DNA of 12,181 nt from JBCCZC01 sp039188505. Lineage in GTDB: Bacteria; Pseudomonadota; Gammaproteobacteria; Xanthomonadales; SZUA-38. The DNA is taken from contig JBCCZC010000150.1 in assembly GCA_039188505.1 (NCBI GenBank), positions 1-12,181 on the forward strand, in the 5' to 3' direction. This document shows positions 6,165 through 12,181 of this stretch, piece after piece. The notes under the pieces are model-generated. The model was given only the letters and a program-made list of their open reading frames with translations, searched no databases and was not told the origin of the DNA. The first letter of the stretch is position 1; each line of letters starts with the position of its first letter. The position numbers were made by a program, and so were the translations under genes.

Positions 6165-7359
6165 GGGCATCCGCGATCGCGTCGCCATCATCGGGATGGG
6201 CTGCAGTCGCTTCGGCGAGCGCTGGGACTGTGGCCCGGACGATCTGATGCTCGAGGCCTTCAGCGAGGCCGTGGCCGACGCCGGCATCGAGCGCGATGCC
6301 ATGGAGGCCGCATGGCTCGGCGTCTTCTTCCAGGAGCAGAGCACGGGTAAGTCGGGCCTGCCGCTCAGCCAGACGCTGCGCCTGCCCAATATCCCGGTGA
6401 CCCGCGTCGAGAACCTCTGCGCGACGGGCACCGAAGCGCTGCGCGGGGCCGCCTATGCGGTGGCCGCCGGCGCGTGCGACGTTGCCCTGGCGATGGGCGT
6501 CGAGAAGCTCAAGGACACGGGCTATGCGGGTCTCCCGGAACGCACGAAGGGGAGCTTCGAGGATCTCTGGCTGCCGAACAGCACAGCGCCCGGGTCCTTC
6601 GCACAGCTGGCGAGCGCCTACGCGGCCCGGCACGGACGGTCGATGAACGAGCTGAAGCAGGCGATGGCCCACATCTCGGTGAAGAGCCATGCCAACGGCG
6701 CGCTCAACGACAAGGCGCATCTCCGCCGCGAGATCACGGCCGAGCAGGTGCTGTCGGCGCCGATGATCGCCTACCCGCTGGGGCTGTTCGACTGCTGTGG
6801 CGTCAGCGACGGCGCCGCCTGCGCGATCGTGACGACGCCGGAGCGGGCGCGCGCGCTCGGGTTTACCGACGTCGTCACCATCAAGGCCCTGCAGCTCGCG
6901 CCGAGCAACGGCTACGAGCAGTCCAATGCCGGCTGGGACGGCGCCCACACGCTGACCACGCCGATCGCTGCGCGCCGCGCCTACGACGAGGCCGGCCTCG
7001 ACGACCCGCGGGCGCAGCTGGGTGCGATCGAGGTGCACGATTGCTTCTCCGTGACCGAGATGGTGCTGATGGAGGATCTCGGGCTGTCCGACGAGGGGCA
7101 GGCCATCAACGACGTGCTGGACGGACGCTACGACCGGGATGGGGCGATCCCCTGCCAGACGGACGGCGGCCTCAAGTGTTTCGGGCATCCGATCGGAGCG
7201 ACGGGACTGAGGATGGCCTACGAGATCTACAGCCAGCTCCTCGAGCGAGCGGGCGAACGTCAGGTCGGGAGCCCGGCCTACGGGTTGACGCACAACCTGG
7301 GTGGCATACCCAGCCGCAACGTGGCGAGCGTGACCGTGCTCGGCCTGGCGGCGACCTGA
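6157..7359 (+). CDS. SCP2-type thiolase (acetyl-CoA acyltransferase-like)
   Basis: A 400-residue member of the SCP2-thiolase branch. It retains the nucleophile Cys88 in ENLCATGTEALRGAA, the HDCF motif (His294-Phe297, in IEVHDCFSVTE), and the GHPIGATG loop with His344. The final CxG cysteine of classical thiolases is replaced by THNLGG (378-383), normal for the SCP2 branch. The catalytic Cys and His suggest genuine thiolytic or condensing activity. In this respect it differs from steroid retro-aldolases of the Ltp2 type, which work in the same fold without that Cys. The start ATG overlaps the end of the HMGS-like/DUF35 gene by 8 bases (ATGGCTAG), so the two products are probably made in fixed ratio and form a complex. 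In this pathway it would cleave a 3-oxoacyl-CoA; the substrate is unknown. Confidence 0.93.
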   Translation: MARGIRDRVAIIGMGCSRFGERWDCGPDDLMLEAFSEAVADAGIERDAMEAAWLGVFFQEQSTGKSGLPLSQTLRLPNIPVTRVENLCATGTEALRGAAYAVAAGACDVALAMGVEKLKDTGYAGLPERTKGSFEDLWLPNSTAPGSFAQLASAYAARHGRSMNELKQAMAHISVKSHANGALNDKAHLRREITAEQVLSAPMIAYPLGLFDCCGVSDGAACAIVTTPERARALGFTDVVTIKALQLAPSNGYEQSNAGWDGAHTLTTPIAARRAYDEAGLDDPRAQLGAIEVHDCFSVTEMVLMEDLGLSDEGQAINDVLDGRYDRDGAIPCQTDGGLKCFGHPIGATGLRMAYEIYSQLLERAGERQVGSPAYGLTHNLGGIPSRNVASVTVLGLAAT

Positions 7360-7376
7360 GAACCGGAGAGGAGACG

Positions 7377-8267
7377 ATGGCGAAGGTGTTGCACAGCGCC
7401 GAAGAGCACAACCCGGAGTGGGGCATGAGCGACGACGAGCTCGCCGCGCACCCGATCGTCTTCCGGGACGATCTGCTTGCAGGGCAGGTCCACGTGATCA
7501 GCGGCGGCGGCTCCGGGATCGGCAAGGGCATGGCCTTTCTGTTCGCGCGCCTGGGTGCCCGCGTCGTGATCTGTGGTCGCCGCGAGGAGAAGCTCGAGCA
7601 GGCGCGGGCGTCGATTGCCGAGCGCATCGGCGCCGAGGTCGAGACGCAGACGATGACGATCAGAGACCCTGAAGCCGTCGAGCGTTTCCTGCGCGAGATC
7701 TGGGACCGCCACGGTCGCATCGACGGCATCGTCAACAACAGCGGCGGCCAGTTCCCCCAGGCGGCCATCGACTTCAGCGTCAAGGGCTGGCACGCGGTCA
7801 TCGACACCAACCTCAACGGGACCTGGTACATGATGCAGCAGGCCGCTCGCCTCTGGCGGGAGCACGACGTACCCGGCTCGATCGTTAACATCGTCGCCAA
7901 CGTCCAGCGCGGTATGCCGCAGGTCGCGCACACCTGCGCCGCACGCGCTGGCGTCATCTATCTGTCCAAGACCGTGTCGACGGAGTGGGCGCCGCTTGGC
8001 ATCCGGGTGAATTGCGTCTCGCCCGGCAGCATCGAGACCGAGGGTTTCGCGGTCTACCCGGACGGCGCGGCAGAAAAGTTCGGCGACGCCAACCCCATGC
8101 GGCGGTGTGGCCACGTTTATGATATCGGACAGGCTGCCGTGTACCTCATGGCCGGCTCCGGTGACTTCGTGACCGGGGAGGTCGTGACCGTGGACGGTGG
8201 CAATCAGCAGTGGGGTGATGTCTGGCCGGCCGGGATTCCGGACGAATTCCGCGTGAACAATGACTAG
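7377..8267 (+). CDS. Short-chain dehydrogenase/reductase, DECR/PECR-like (enoyl-CoA reductase type)
   Basis: 296 aa with a Rossmann nucleotide-binding motif SGGGSGIGKG (42-51), ICGRREEKL suggesting NADP(H) (65-73), NNSGG (120-124), and the C-terminal IRVNCVSPGSIETEG and VDGGNQQWG. The classical Ser-Tyr-Lys triad is missing: the YxxxK region reads HTCAARAGV (185-193), with Thr186 at the Tyr position and Arg190 at the Lys position, and NIVAN replaces NISS. HxxAARAG is characteristic of peroxisomal trans-2-enoyl-CoA reductase and its bacterial relatives, so this points to a subfamily rather than a dead enzyme. About 38 residues precede the Rossmann fold, longer than usual. The start at 7377, 17 bases after the thiolase stop, has GGAG/AGGAG just upstream. 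It would reduce or oxidise a CoA-bound intermediate. Confidence 0.92.
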   Translation: MAKVLHSAEEHNPEWGMSDDELAAHPIVFRDDLLAGQVHVISGGGSGIGKGMAFLFARLGARVVICGRREEKLEQARASIAERIGAEVETQTMTIRDPEAVERFLREIWDRHGRIDGIVNNSGGQFPQAAIDFSVKGWHAVIDTNLNGTWYMMQQAARLWREHDVPGSIVNIVANVQRGMPQVAHTCAARAGVIYLSKTVSTEWAPLGIRVNCVSPGSIETEGFAVYPDGAAEKFGDANPMRRCGHVYDIGQAAVYLMAGSGDFVTGEVVTVDGGNQQWGDVWPAGIPDEFRVNND

Positions 8268-8284
8268 CATTTGCAGGCCCTGAG

Positions 8285-8848
8285 ATGACCGACACGCTGC
8301 TCCACCGCACCCCACGCGACGAGCTTCCCGAACCGCTACGGCAGGTCTGGGACCGGTTGAACGAGCTGACCGGCGAACCGACATTCGTGGAAGTCTTCGC
8401 GAGCGCGCCCGAACTGCTCGACTTCGTCATGGGTCAGTTCTACGGCAACATCTTCTTCGGCGGTCGCGTCGCCGAACGCTACAAGCAGATCGCCCGGCTC
8501 AAGCTGAGCCTCGTCCACGGCTGCCGCACCTGCAATCTCCAGAACGTTCCCGGCGCTCGCGAGGCCGGCATCAGCCAGGCGCAGATCGACGCGCTCGACG
8601 ACGCCGATGATCCCGTTCACGCGCCGCCGGACCGCGCCGTCATCAGGTTCGCGGAGCAGATGGTGCTCACGAATCCCGACGGCCGGATGGACTCGGAGCT
8701 GTACGGTGAACTCTCCGCGCACTTCTCCGATGCCGAGATCTGTGAGCTCGGTACCGTCATGGCCGTCATCGGCGGCATGGCGAAACTCTCCTTCGTGATC
8801 GACGTGGTCGAGAAGGAGACCTACTGCCCGTTTGCGGCCGCGTCCTGA
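8285..8848 (+). CDS. Carboxymuconolactone decarboxylase / AhpD-fold family protein
   Basis: 187 residues, all-helical, with the CMD/AhpD core: an ARLKLSLVHGCRTCNLQN helix (70-87), then AREAGISQAQIDAL (91-104), RAVIRFAEQMV (117-127) and LYGELSAHFSDAEICELGTVMAVIGGMAKLSFVI (139-172). The redox motif Cys80-x2-Cys83 is intact, but the His normally three residues after the second Cys is Asn87, which should weaken AhpD-type peroxidase chemistry. It is the last gene of the operon, 17 bases after the SDR stop, with a weak GCAGG upstream of the ATG. The family includes decarboxylases, alkylhydroperoxidases and many uncharacterised thiol-disulfide proteins found with oxygenases. A role handling reactive by-products of the Rieske enzyme, or in a lactone/decarboxylation step, is possible but unproven. 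Confidence 0.88.
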   Translation: MTDTLLHRTPRDELPEPLRQVWDRLNELTGEPTFVEVFASAPELLDFVMGQFYGNIFFGGRVAERYKQIARLKLSLVHGCRTCNLQNVPGAREAGISQAQIDALDDADDPVHAPPDRAVIRFAEQMVLTNPDGRMDSELYGELSAHFSDAEICELGTVMAVIGGMAKLSFVIDVVEKETYCPFAAAS

Positions 8849-8887
8849 GCGTGGGTTTCACGACACTTTCGCGACTGATCTCCGAAA

Positions 8888-8912
8888 AACCGACGGGTTG
8901 GCCTGTTTTTTT
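8888..8912 (+). terminator. Weak candidate intrinsic terminator after the catabolic operon
   Basis: A short stem AACC/GGTT with a GACG loop (8888-8899) is followed six bases later by seven Ts (8906-8912). The stem is short and the gap long for an efficient intrinsic terminator, but the T-run is conspicuous in this GC-rich sequence and lies 57 bases after the last gene of the operon. Confidence 0.3.
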
Positions 8913-8980
8913 GGCAGCCATTGCTGTAGAAACGAGGGCCCGTTGCACGGTGGGTCGCGGCGGGACACATTTGAGGGGTA

Positions 8981-9000
8981 GACGGCGCCCGTTCGCCGTC
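8981..9000 (+). other. Perfect 7-bp-stem hairpin in the leader of the TonB2-type operon
   Basis: GACGGCG and CGCCGTC pair perfectly around a CCCGTT loop, ending 36 bases before the DUF3450 start codon. No T-run follows, so it is not an intrinsic terminator. It could be a 5'-leader structure affecting mRNA stability, or a protein site. GC-rich sequence makes chance pairing possible. Confidence 0.4.
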
Positions 9001-9036
9001 ACGGCAAATCAGAAACAGAAAATCGGGAGTTTTCCT

Positions 9037-9804
9037 ATGCCCTTGCGCAAGACCATTCCATCCGCCGTCCTTGCGGCCGGCCTGATGGCAGGCGCCGCGT
9101 ACGGCCAGACGTTGGACACGGTCATCCAGGCCGGTGACCAGACCAACGATGCCGCGCGGGAATCGCAGCAGCGAATCGACCAGATCGTGGACCAGACCCG
9201 CGACATCGCCAGTGAGTACTCTGGCCTCGTCAAGGAGATCGACGGTCTGAAGGTCTACAACACGCTGCTGCAGCGTCAGGTCGACGCGCAGGTGCAGGAG
9301 CTGTCGGACCTCGACGAGTCGATGGACCAGGTCACGGTCATCGAGCGTCAGGTCATTCCGCTCATGGTGCGGATGATCGACGGTCTCGAGCAGTTCGTGA
9401 ACCTCGACGTCCCGTTCCTCAAGGAGGAGCGGGAGCAGCGCATCGCCGGGCTCCGGATCATGATGGAGCGCTCCGACGTGACGGCCGCCGAGAAGTTCCG
9501 GCGCGTCATGGAGGCCTACCAGATCGAGAACGACTACGGCACCACGATCGAGGCGTACCGCGGCACGCAGTCGATCAACGGCGCCGACCGCGACGTCGAC
9601 TTCTTCCGGATGGGTCGGGTCGGTCTCTACTACCAGACCCCGGACACGCAGTTCACCGGCATGTGGGACAAGGGCAGCAGCCAGTGGATCACGCTGGATT
9701 CCGCCACGGCCCGGTCGCAGGTGCGTGACGGCCTGCGCGTCGCCCGCAAGCAGACGGCTCCCGATCTGCTCACCCTGCCCGTCGCTGCTCCGGAGGGAAC
9801 GTGA
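9037..9804 (+). CDS. DUF3450 family periplasmic protein of TonB2-type operon
   Basis: 255 residues beginning with a Sec signal peptide (KTIPSAVLAAGLMAGAAYG, predicted cleavage before Gln24). Next comes a predicted coiled coil at about 25-100 rich in Gln, Asp and Glu, then the strongly conserved DUF3450 core: VIPLMVRMIDGLEQFVNLDVPFLKEEREQRI (106-136), VTAAEKFRRVMEAYQIENDYG (148-168), VDFFRMGRVGLYYQT (187-201) and MWDKGSSQWITL. The family is known from operons with paired ExbB genes, ExbD and TonB; its molecular job is not established, and a periplasmic role beside the long ExbB is likely. The ATG at 9037 is preferred because GGGAG lies seven bases upstream and it places the signal peptide at the N-terminus. 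Its stop overlaps the next start (TGATG), indicating coupling. Confidence 0.93.
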   Translation: MPLRKTIPSAVLAAGLMAGAAYGQTLDTVIQAGDQTNDAARESQQRIDQIVDQTRDIASEYSGLVKEIDGLKVYNTLLQRQVDAQVQELSDLDESMDQVTVIERQVIPLMVRMIDGLEQFVNLDVPFLKEEREQRIAGLRIMMERSDVTAAEKFRRVMEAYQIENDYGTTIEAYRGTQSINGADRDVDFFRMGRVGLYYQTPDTQFTGMWDKGSSQWITLDSATARSQVRDGLRVARKQTAPDLLTLPVAAPEGT

Positions 9805-11159
9805 TGAAATTTACCCGAACGATCAGCGCCGCCCTGGCGCTGGGCATCGCGGCCTTCTCCGCACAGGCCCAGGAAGCTTCGAATCTCCGTGACCTCCTCC
9901 AGCTCGTCGAGGAAGGCCGTACGTCCGAGGCGCAGGAATCCCGAGATCGGGAATCGCGCTTCCGGAGCGCGCGCTCGGAGCAGCAGAACCTGCTGGCCCA
10001 GGCCCGCGCCGAGAAGGCCGCAGAGGAGCGCCGGAGCCAGGAGCTCGAGGACACCTTCGAGGTGAACGAGCTGGCGATCGTCGAGGCGCAGGAGCAGCTG
10101 AACAACCGCCTCGGCAGCCTCAAGGAGCTCTTCGGTGTGCTGCAGCAGGTCGCCGGTGACACCCGCGGCCTGCTCGACGCCTCGATCACCAGCGCCCAGT
10201 ATCCGGGGCGCGGCGACTTCCTGACCGAGCTGGCCCAGAAGATGGGTAACTCTTCGAAGCTGGCGACGATCGAGGAGATCGAGCGTCTCTGGTTCGAGAT
10301 TCAGCGCGAGATGACTGCCAGCGGTGAGGTTGCCCGCTTCACGACCGAGGTCGTCGGCGTGAACGGCGAGCGCACGAGCCGAGACGTGGTTCGCGTGGGC
10401 GTCTTCAACCTCGTCGGCGACGGCGCCTATCTCCAGTATGTCCCGGAAACCGGCAATGTCTCCGAGCTGCCGAGCCAGCCGCAGGGGCGTTTCGTCAGCA
10501 CGACGAGCGATCTGGTCAACGCGGCTAGCGGTCCGGTTCTGTTCGGCATGGACCCGACCCGGGGTTCTCTCCTCGGTCTGCTGATCCAGGCGCCGACCGT
10601 CCAGGATCGCATCGAGCAGGGCGGCCTCGTCGGTAACGTGATCATCGGCCTCGGCATCTTCGGCGTGCTGCTGGCGCTGTGGCGCCTCGCGGTGCTGATG
10701 ATCGTCAGCGGCAAGGTGTCGAGCCAGCTCAAGTCGAGCGAGATCAGCAGCAAGAATCCGCTGGGTCGCGTGATGATGGCCTACGAGGAAAACAAGGCGA
10801 TCGAGCCCGATGCCCTCGAGGTGAAGATGGGCGAGGCGATCATGAAGGAGATGCCGTCGTTGAACATGGGCATCACCCTGCTGAAGGTGATCTCTGTCGT
10901 CGCGCCTCTCCTGGGCCTCCTCGGAACAGTGACTGGCATGATCAAGACCTTCCAGGCCATCACGCTGTTCGGTACGGGGGATCCGAAGCTCATGGCCGGC
11001 GGTATTTCCCAGGCCCTGATGACGACCGTGCTCGGTCTCGTCGTGGCCATCCCGACGGTGCTGCTGCACACGATCGTCGCGGGTCGCGCGAAGAAGATCA
11101 CGCACGTGCTGCAGGAACGCAGCGCCGGCCTGATCGCCAAGCGCATGGAGAACGGCTGA
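9804..11159 (+). CDS. TtpC-like long ExbB/TolQ/MotA-family proton channel protein with periplasmic coiled-coil domain
   Basis: 451 residues. A signal peptide (cleavage near AQA-QE, residue 23) is followed by a long predicted coiled coil (about 30-120) and a periplasmic domain to about 270. The ExbB core then has membrane helices at about 275-301, 358-380 and 403-427. The core retains APLLGLLGTVTGMIKTF (367-383) and the canonical MTTVLGLVVAIPTVLLH (406-422), with Thr375 and Thr408 at the positions of functionally important Thr148 and Thr181 of E. coli ExbB. This architecture matches TtpC, the extra ExbB-like component of Vibrio TonB2 systems, which help drive TonB-dependent outer-membrane transport using the proton motive force. 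A GTG three bases earlier is possible, but GGAGG is better spaced (7 bases) for the ATG at 9804. It overlaps the DUF3450 stop. Confidence 0.93.
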   Translation: MKFTRTISAALALGIAAFSAQAQEASNLRDLLQLVEEGRTSEAQESRDRESRFRSARSEQQNLLAQARAEKAAEERRSQELEDTFEVNELAIVEAQEQLNNRLGSLKELFGVLQQVAGDTRGLLDASITSAQYPGRGDFLTELAQKMGNSSKLATIEEIERLWFEIQREMTASGEVARFTTEVVGVNGERTSRDVVRVGVFNLVGDGAYLQYVPETGNVSELPSQPQGRFVSTTSDLVNAASGPVLFGMDPTRGSLLGLLIQAPTVQDRIEQGGLVGNVIIGLGIFGVLLALWRLAVLMIVSGKVSSQLKSSEISSKNPLGRVMMAYEENKAIEPDALEVKMGEAIMKEMPSLNMGITLLKVISVVAPLLGLLGTVTGMIKTFQAITLFGTGDPKLMAGGISQALMTTVLGLVVAIPTVLLHTIVAGRAKKITHVLQERSAGLIAKRMENG

Positions 11160-11172
11160 GCAGGAGTAGCGG

Positions 11173-11700
11173 ATGTTCTGGTTACAGGAAACACTGACGG
11201 CCATCCGCGATTTCCTCGAGCTCGGTGGGGACGTCCTCGTCGTCATCGCGGTCCTCACGCTCGTCATGTGGATCGCGATCCTCGAGCGCGTGTTCTTCCT
11301 CAACTTCGGCGTGAAGCGCCAGGTGAAGGACACGTCCTCGAAGTGGCACGACTGGCCGGACCACAAGAGCTGGAAGGGCAAGCAGGTGCGTAGCCTGCTG
11401 CTCGCGGAAATCGACTGGAACGCGTGGGTGGGCATTCCGCTCATCAAGACGATGGTCGCGCTCTGTCCGCTGCTCGGGCTGCTGGGCACCGTGACGGGCA
11501 TGATCGCCGTCTTCGACGTGATGGCCGTCGCCGGAACGGGCAACGCCCGGTCCATGGCGGCCGGTGTGTCGAAAGCGACGGTTCCGACGATGGCCGGCAT
11601 GGTCGCGGCACTTTCGGGCGTCTTCGCTGTCACCTACCTCGAGAGGAAGGCGAAAAAGGTCGTGCTCGACGCTGACGAAACGCTGATCGAACAGGATTGA
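11173..11700 (+). CDS. exbB: ExbB-type proton channel subunit (short, TonB2-type)
   Basis: 175 residues with three predicted membrane helices (about 17-40, 90-112 and 134-155) separated by a short cytoplasmic loop that is Trp/Lys-rich (WHDWPDHKSWKGK). The conserved CPLLGLLGTVTGMIAVFDVMA (98-118) contains Thr106 at the position of E. coli ExbB Thr148. The third helix reads ATVPTMAGMVAALSGVFAVTY instead of the usual GLxxAIP pattern; this form is seen in TonB2-type ExbB proteins. With ExbD it should form the inner-membrane channel coupling the proton motive force to TonB. AGGAG lies six bases upstream of the ATG, which is 13 bases after the long ExbB gene. TonB2-type nomenclature would call it exbB2. 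Confidence 0.92.
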   Translation: MFWLQETLTAIRDFLELGGDVLVVIAVLTLVMWIAILERVFFLNFGVKRQVKDTSSKWHDWPDHKSWKGKQVRSLLLAEIDWNAWVGIPLIKTMVALCPLLGLLGTVTGMIAVFDVMAVAGTGNARSMAAGVSKATVPTMAGMVAALSGVFAVTYLERKAKKVVLDADETLIEQD

Positions 11701-11710
11701 GGGGTCGATC

Positions 11711-12121
11711 GTGAGAAATATCTTGCAGAACCTGCAGTCGCAGGAAGAGGAAAACGAGATCAACTTGACGCCCATGTTGGACGTCGTCTTCATCATGTTG
11801 ATCTTCTTCATCGTCACCGCATCCTTCGTCAAAGAGGCCGGCATCGATGTGAATCGGCCGGACGCGCCGACGGCGGTGGTCAAGGAGAACGCGAATATCC
11901 TGATCGCCATCGGCCCGAACAACGACATCTGGATCGACCGCCGGAAGGTGGATCCGCGCCAGGTGCGGGCCAACATCGAGCGACTCCATGCGGAGAACCC
12001 GCAAGGGGCCGTCGTCATCCAGGCCGATGAGGACTCCAACACCAAGGCGCTCGTCCAGGTCATGGACGCCGCGCGTCAGGCCGGGGTCTTCAACGTGTCC
12101 ATTGCCGCGCAGGACGAGTAG
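11711..12121 (+). CDS. exbD: ExbD-type biopolymer transport protein
   Basis: 136 residues. A short cytoplasmic tail (QSQEEENE) leads into one membrane helix with NLTPMLDVVFIMLIFFIVTASF (18-39), where Asp24 matches the proton-carrying Asp25 of E. coli ExbD. A periplasmic domain follows: NILIAIGPNNDIWIDRRKV, VVIQADEDSNTKALVQVMDAARQAG and NVSIA. The start is a GTG at 11711 with GAGG about seven bases upstream; a later ATG would cut into the membrane helix. It lies 10 bases after exbB and its stop abuts the following ATG. It partners the two ExbB proteins in the inner membrane. Confidence 0.95.
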   Translation: MRNILQNLQSQEEENEINLTPMLDVVFIMLIFFIVTASFVKEAGIDVNRPDAPTAVVKENANILIAIGPNNDIWIDRRKVDPRQVRANIERLHAENPQGAVVIQADEDSNTKALVQVMDAARQAGVFNVSIAAQDE

Positions 12122-12181
12122 ATGGGCGCGAGGCTCGTACCCGCTACCCTCGGCGCCCTCGGCAGCACCTGCGGGCTGCTG
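12122..12181 (+). CDS. Partial TonB-family protein (N-terminus only)
   Basis: An ATG follows the exbD stop with no gap (TAG-ATG) and opens 20 codons to the window edge, reading MGARLVPATLGALGSTCGLL. A basic residue then a small/hydrophobic stretch fits the start of the single signal-anchor helix of TonB. The call rests mainly on position, since tonB is the normal next gene in this type of operon. The Ser-x4-His pattern of the TonB anchor is not reached. Confidence 0.5.
   Translation, partial: MGARLVPATLGALGSTCGLL

Larger units (their letters stand above)
8849..9036. other. Intergenic region between catabolic operon and TonB2-type operon
   Basis: 188 bases without a convincing gene. An in-frame extension of the next gene back to 8851 exists, but it would bury a clear signal peptide and its encoded peptide is Arg-rich and low in quality, so it is rejected. 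The region holds a weak terminator-like element at 8888-8912 and a perfect hairpin at 8981-9000. The promoter of the downstream operon must lie here or overlap the CMD gene. Candidates such as TTGCAC (8943) with CACATT (8966) match the consensus poorly, so I do not call one. Confidence 0.6.

Noticed and set aside
6474..7376. Apparent N-terminal extension fusing upstream sequence to the SDR
   Set aside because: It overlaps the thiolase gene in another frame and is Arg-rich; the ATG at 7377 has a good ribosome-binding site and begins the recognisable protein.
7377..8267. SDR as a degenerate, inactive enzyme because Ser-Tyr-Lys is missing
   Set aside because: The HxxAARAG replacement is shared by PECR-like enzymes, so it is a subfamily feature and not decay.
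8901..8912. CTGTTTTTTT before the TonB2-type operon as a third operator copy
   Set aside because: Only the right half resembles the 18-bp dyad; no AAACA arm or CATG centre is present.
8851..9036. Upstream extension of the DUF3450 protein
   Set aside because: Would bury a clear signal peptide; the ATG at 9037 has GGGAG at proper spacing.
9630..11633. Long minus-strand ORF (667 codons) opposite the ExbB genes
   Set aside because: Antisense artefact of codon bias: repetitive His/Asp/Arg-rich content; the plus strand carries three clear TonB2-system genes.

Overview
This high-GC window (GC-rich at third codon positions) most likely comes from a gammaproteobacterium, probably marine or environmental. 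The lineage guess rests on the TonB2-type energy-transduction operon at the right end: DUF3450 protein, long ExbB with a periplasmic domain, short ExbB, ExbD, then TonB. That gene order is typical of Gammaproteobacteria. No RNA gene, IS element, CRISPR array or phage gene is visible.

Layout. (1) 1-313, minus: truncated gene for a small multi-pass membrane protein of unknown function. (2) 477-2152, minus: a two-gene unit, acyl-CoA dehydrogenase then a VOC/glyoxalase-fold protein. (3) 2153-2228: a compact divergent promoter region carrying an 18-bp dyad operator. (4) 2229-3413, plus: class III (CaiB/BaiF) CoA-transferase. (5) 3414-3508: a second promoter region with a near-identical copy of that operator in the opposite orientation, overlapping the -35 of the next operon. 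(6) 3509-8848, plus: five tightly packed genes: Rieske oxygenase alpha subunit, HMG-CoA-synthase-like/DUF35 fusion, SCP2-type thiolase, DECR/PECR-like short-chain dehydrogenase, and a carboxymuconolactone-decarboxylase (AhpD-fold) protein. (7) 8849-9036: intergenic region with a weak possible terminator and a 7-bp-stem hairpin. (8) 9037-12181, plus: the TonB2-type operon, running off the right edge at the start of tonB.

Working hypothesis (inference). Regions 2-6 form one catabolic regulon for an unidentified organic acid or ring compound. The CoA-transferase would make the CoA thioester, the acyl-CoA dehydrogenase and SDR would carry out redox steps on it, and the thiolase with its HMGS-like/DUF35 partner would do the C-C bond chemistry. 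The Rieske enzyme would supply an O2-dependent hydroxylation or demethylation. Two matching operators link the divergent transcription units to one regulator, probably TetR-like, that is not encoded here. The set of CoA-transferase, acyl-CoA dehydrogenase, SDR, thiolase and DUF35 resembles the benzylsuccinate (Bbs) beta-oxidation set, but with a Rieske oxygenase added and no enoyl-CoA hydratase in the window. The neighbouring TonB2-type system could energise outer-membrane uptake, but nothing in the sequence ties it to the catabolic genes beyond adjacency.

Several enzymes depart from textbook active sites: a relocated catalytic Glu in the acyl-CoA dehydrogenase, no Cys-His-Asn triad in the HMGS-like domain, no Ser-Tyr-Lys in the SDR, and Asn for the usual His after the CxxC of the AhpD-fold protein. 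Some of these are known subfamily traits. The HMGS-like/DUF35 fusion overlapping the thiolase gene, and the paired operators, are the parts most worth following up.
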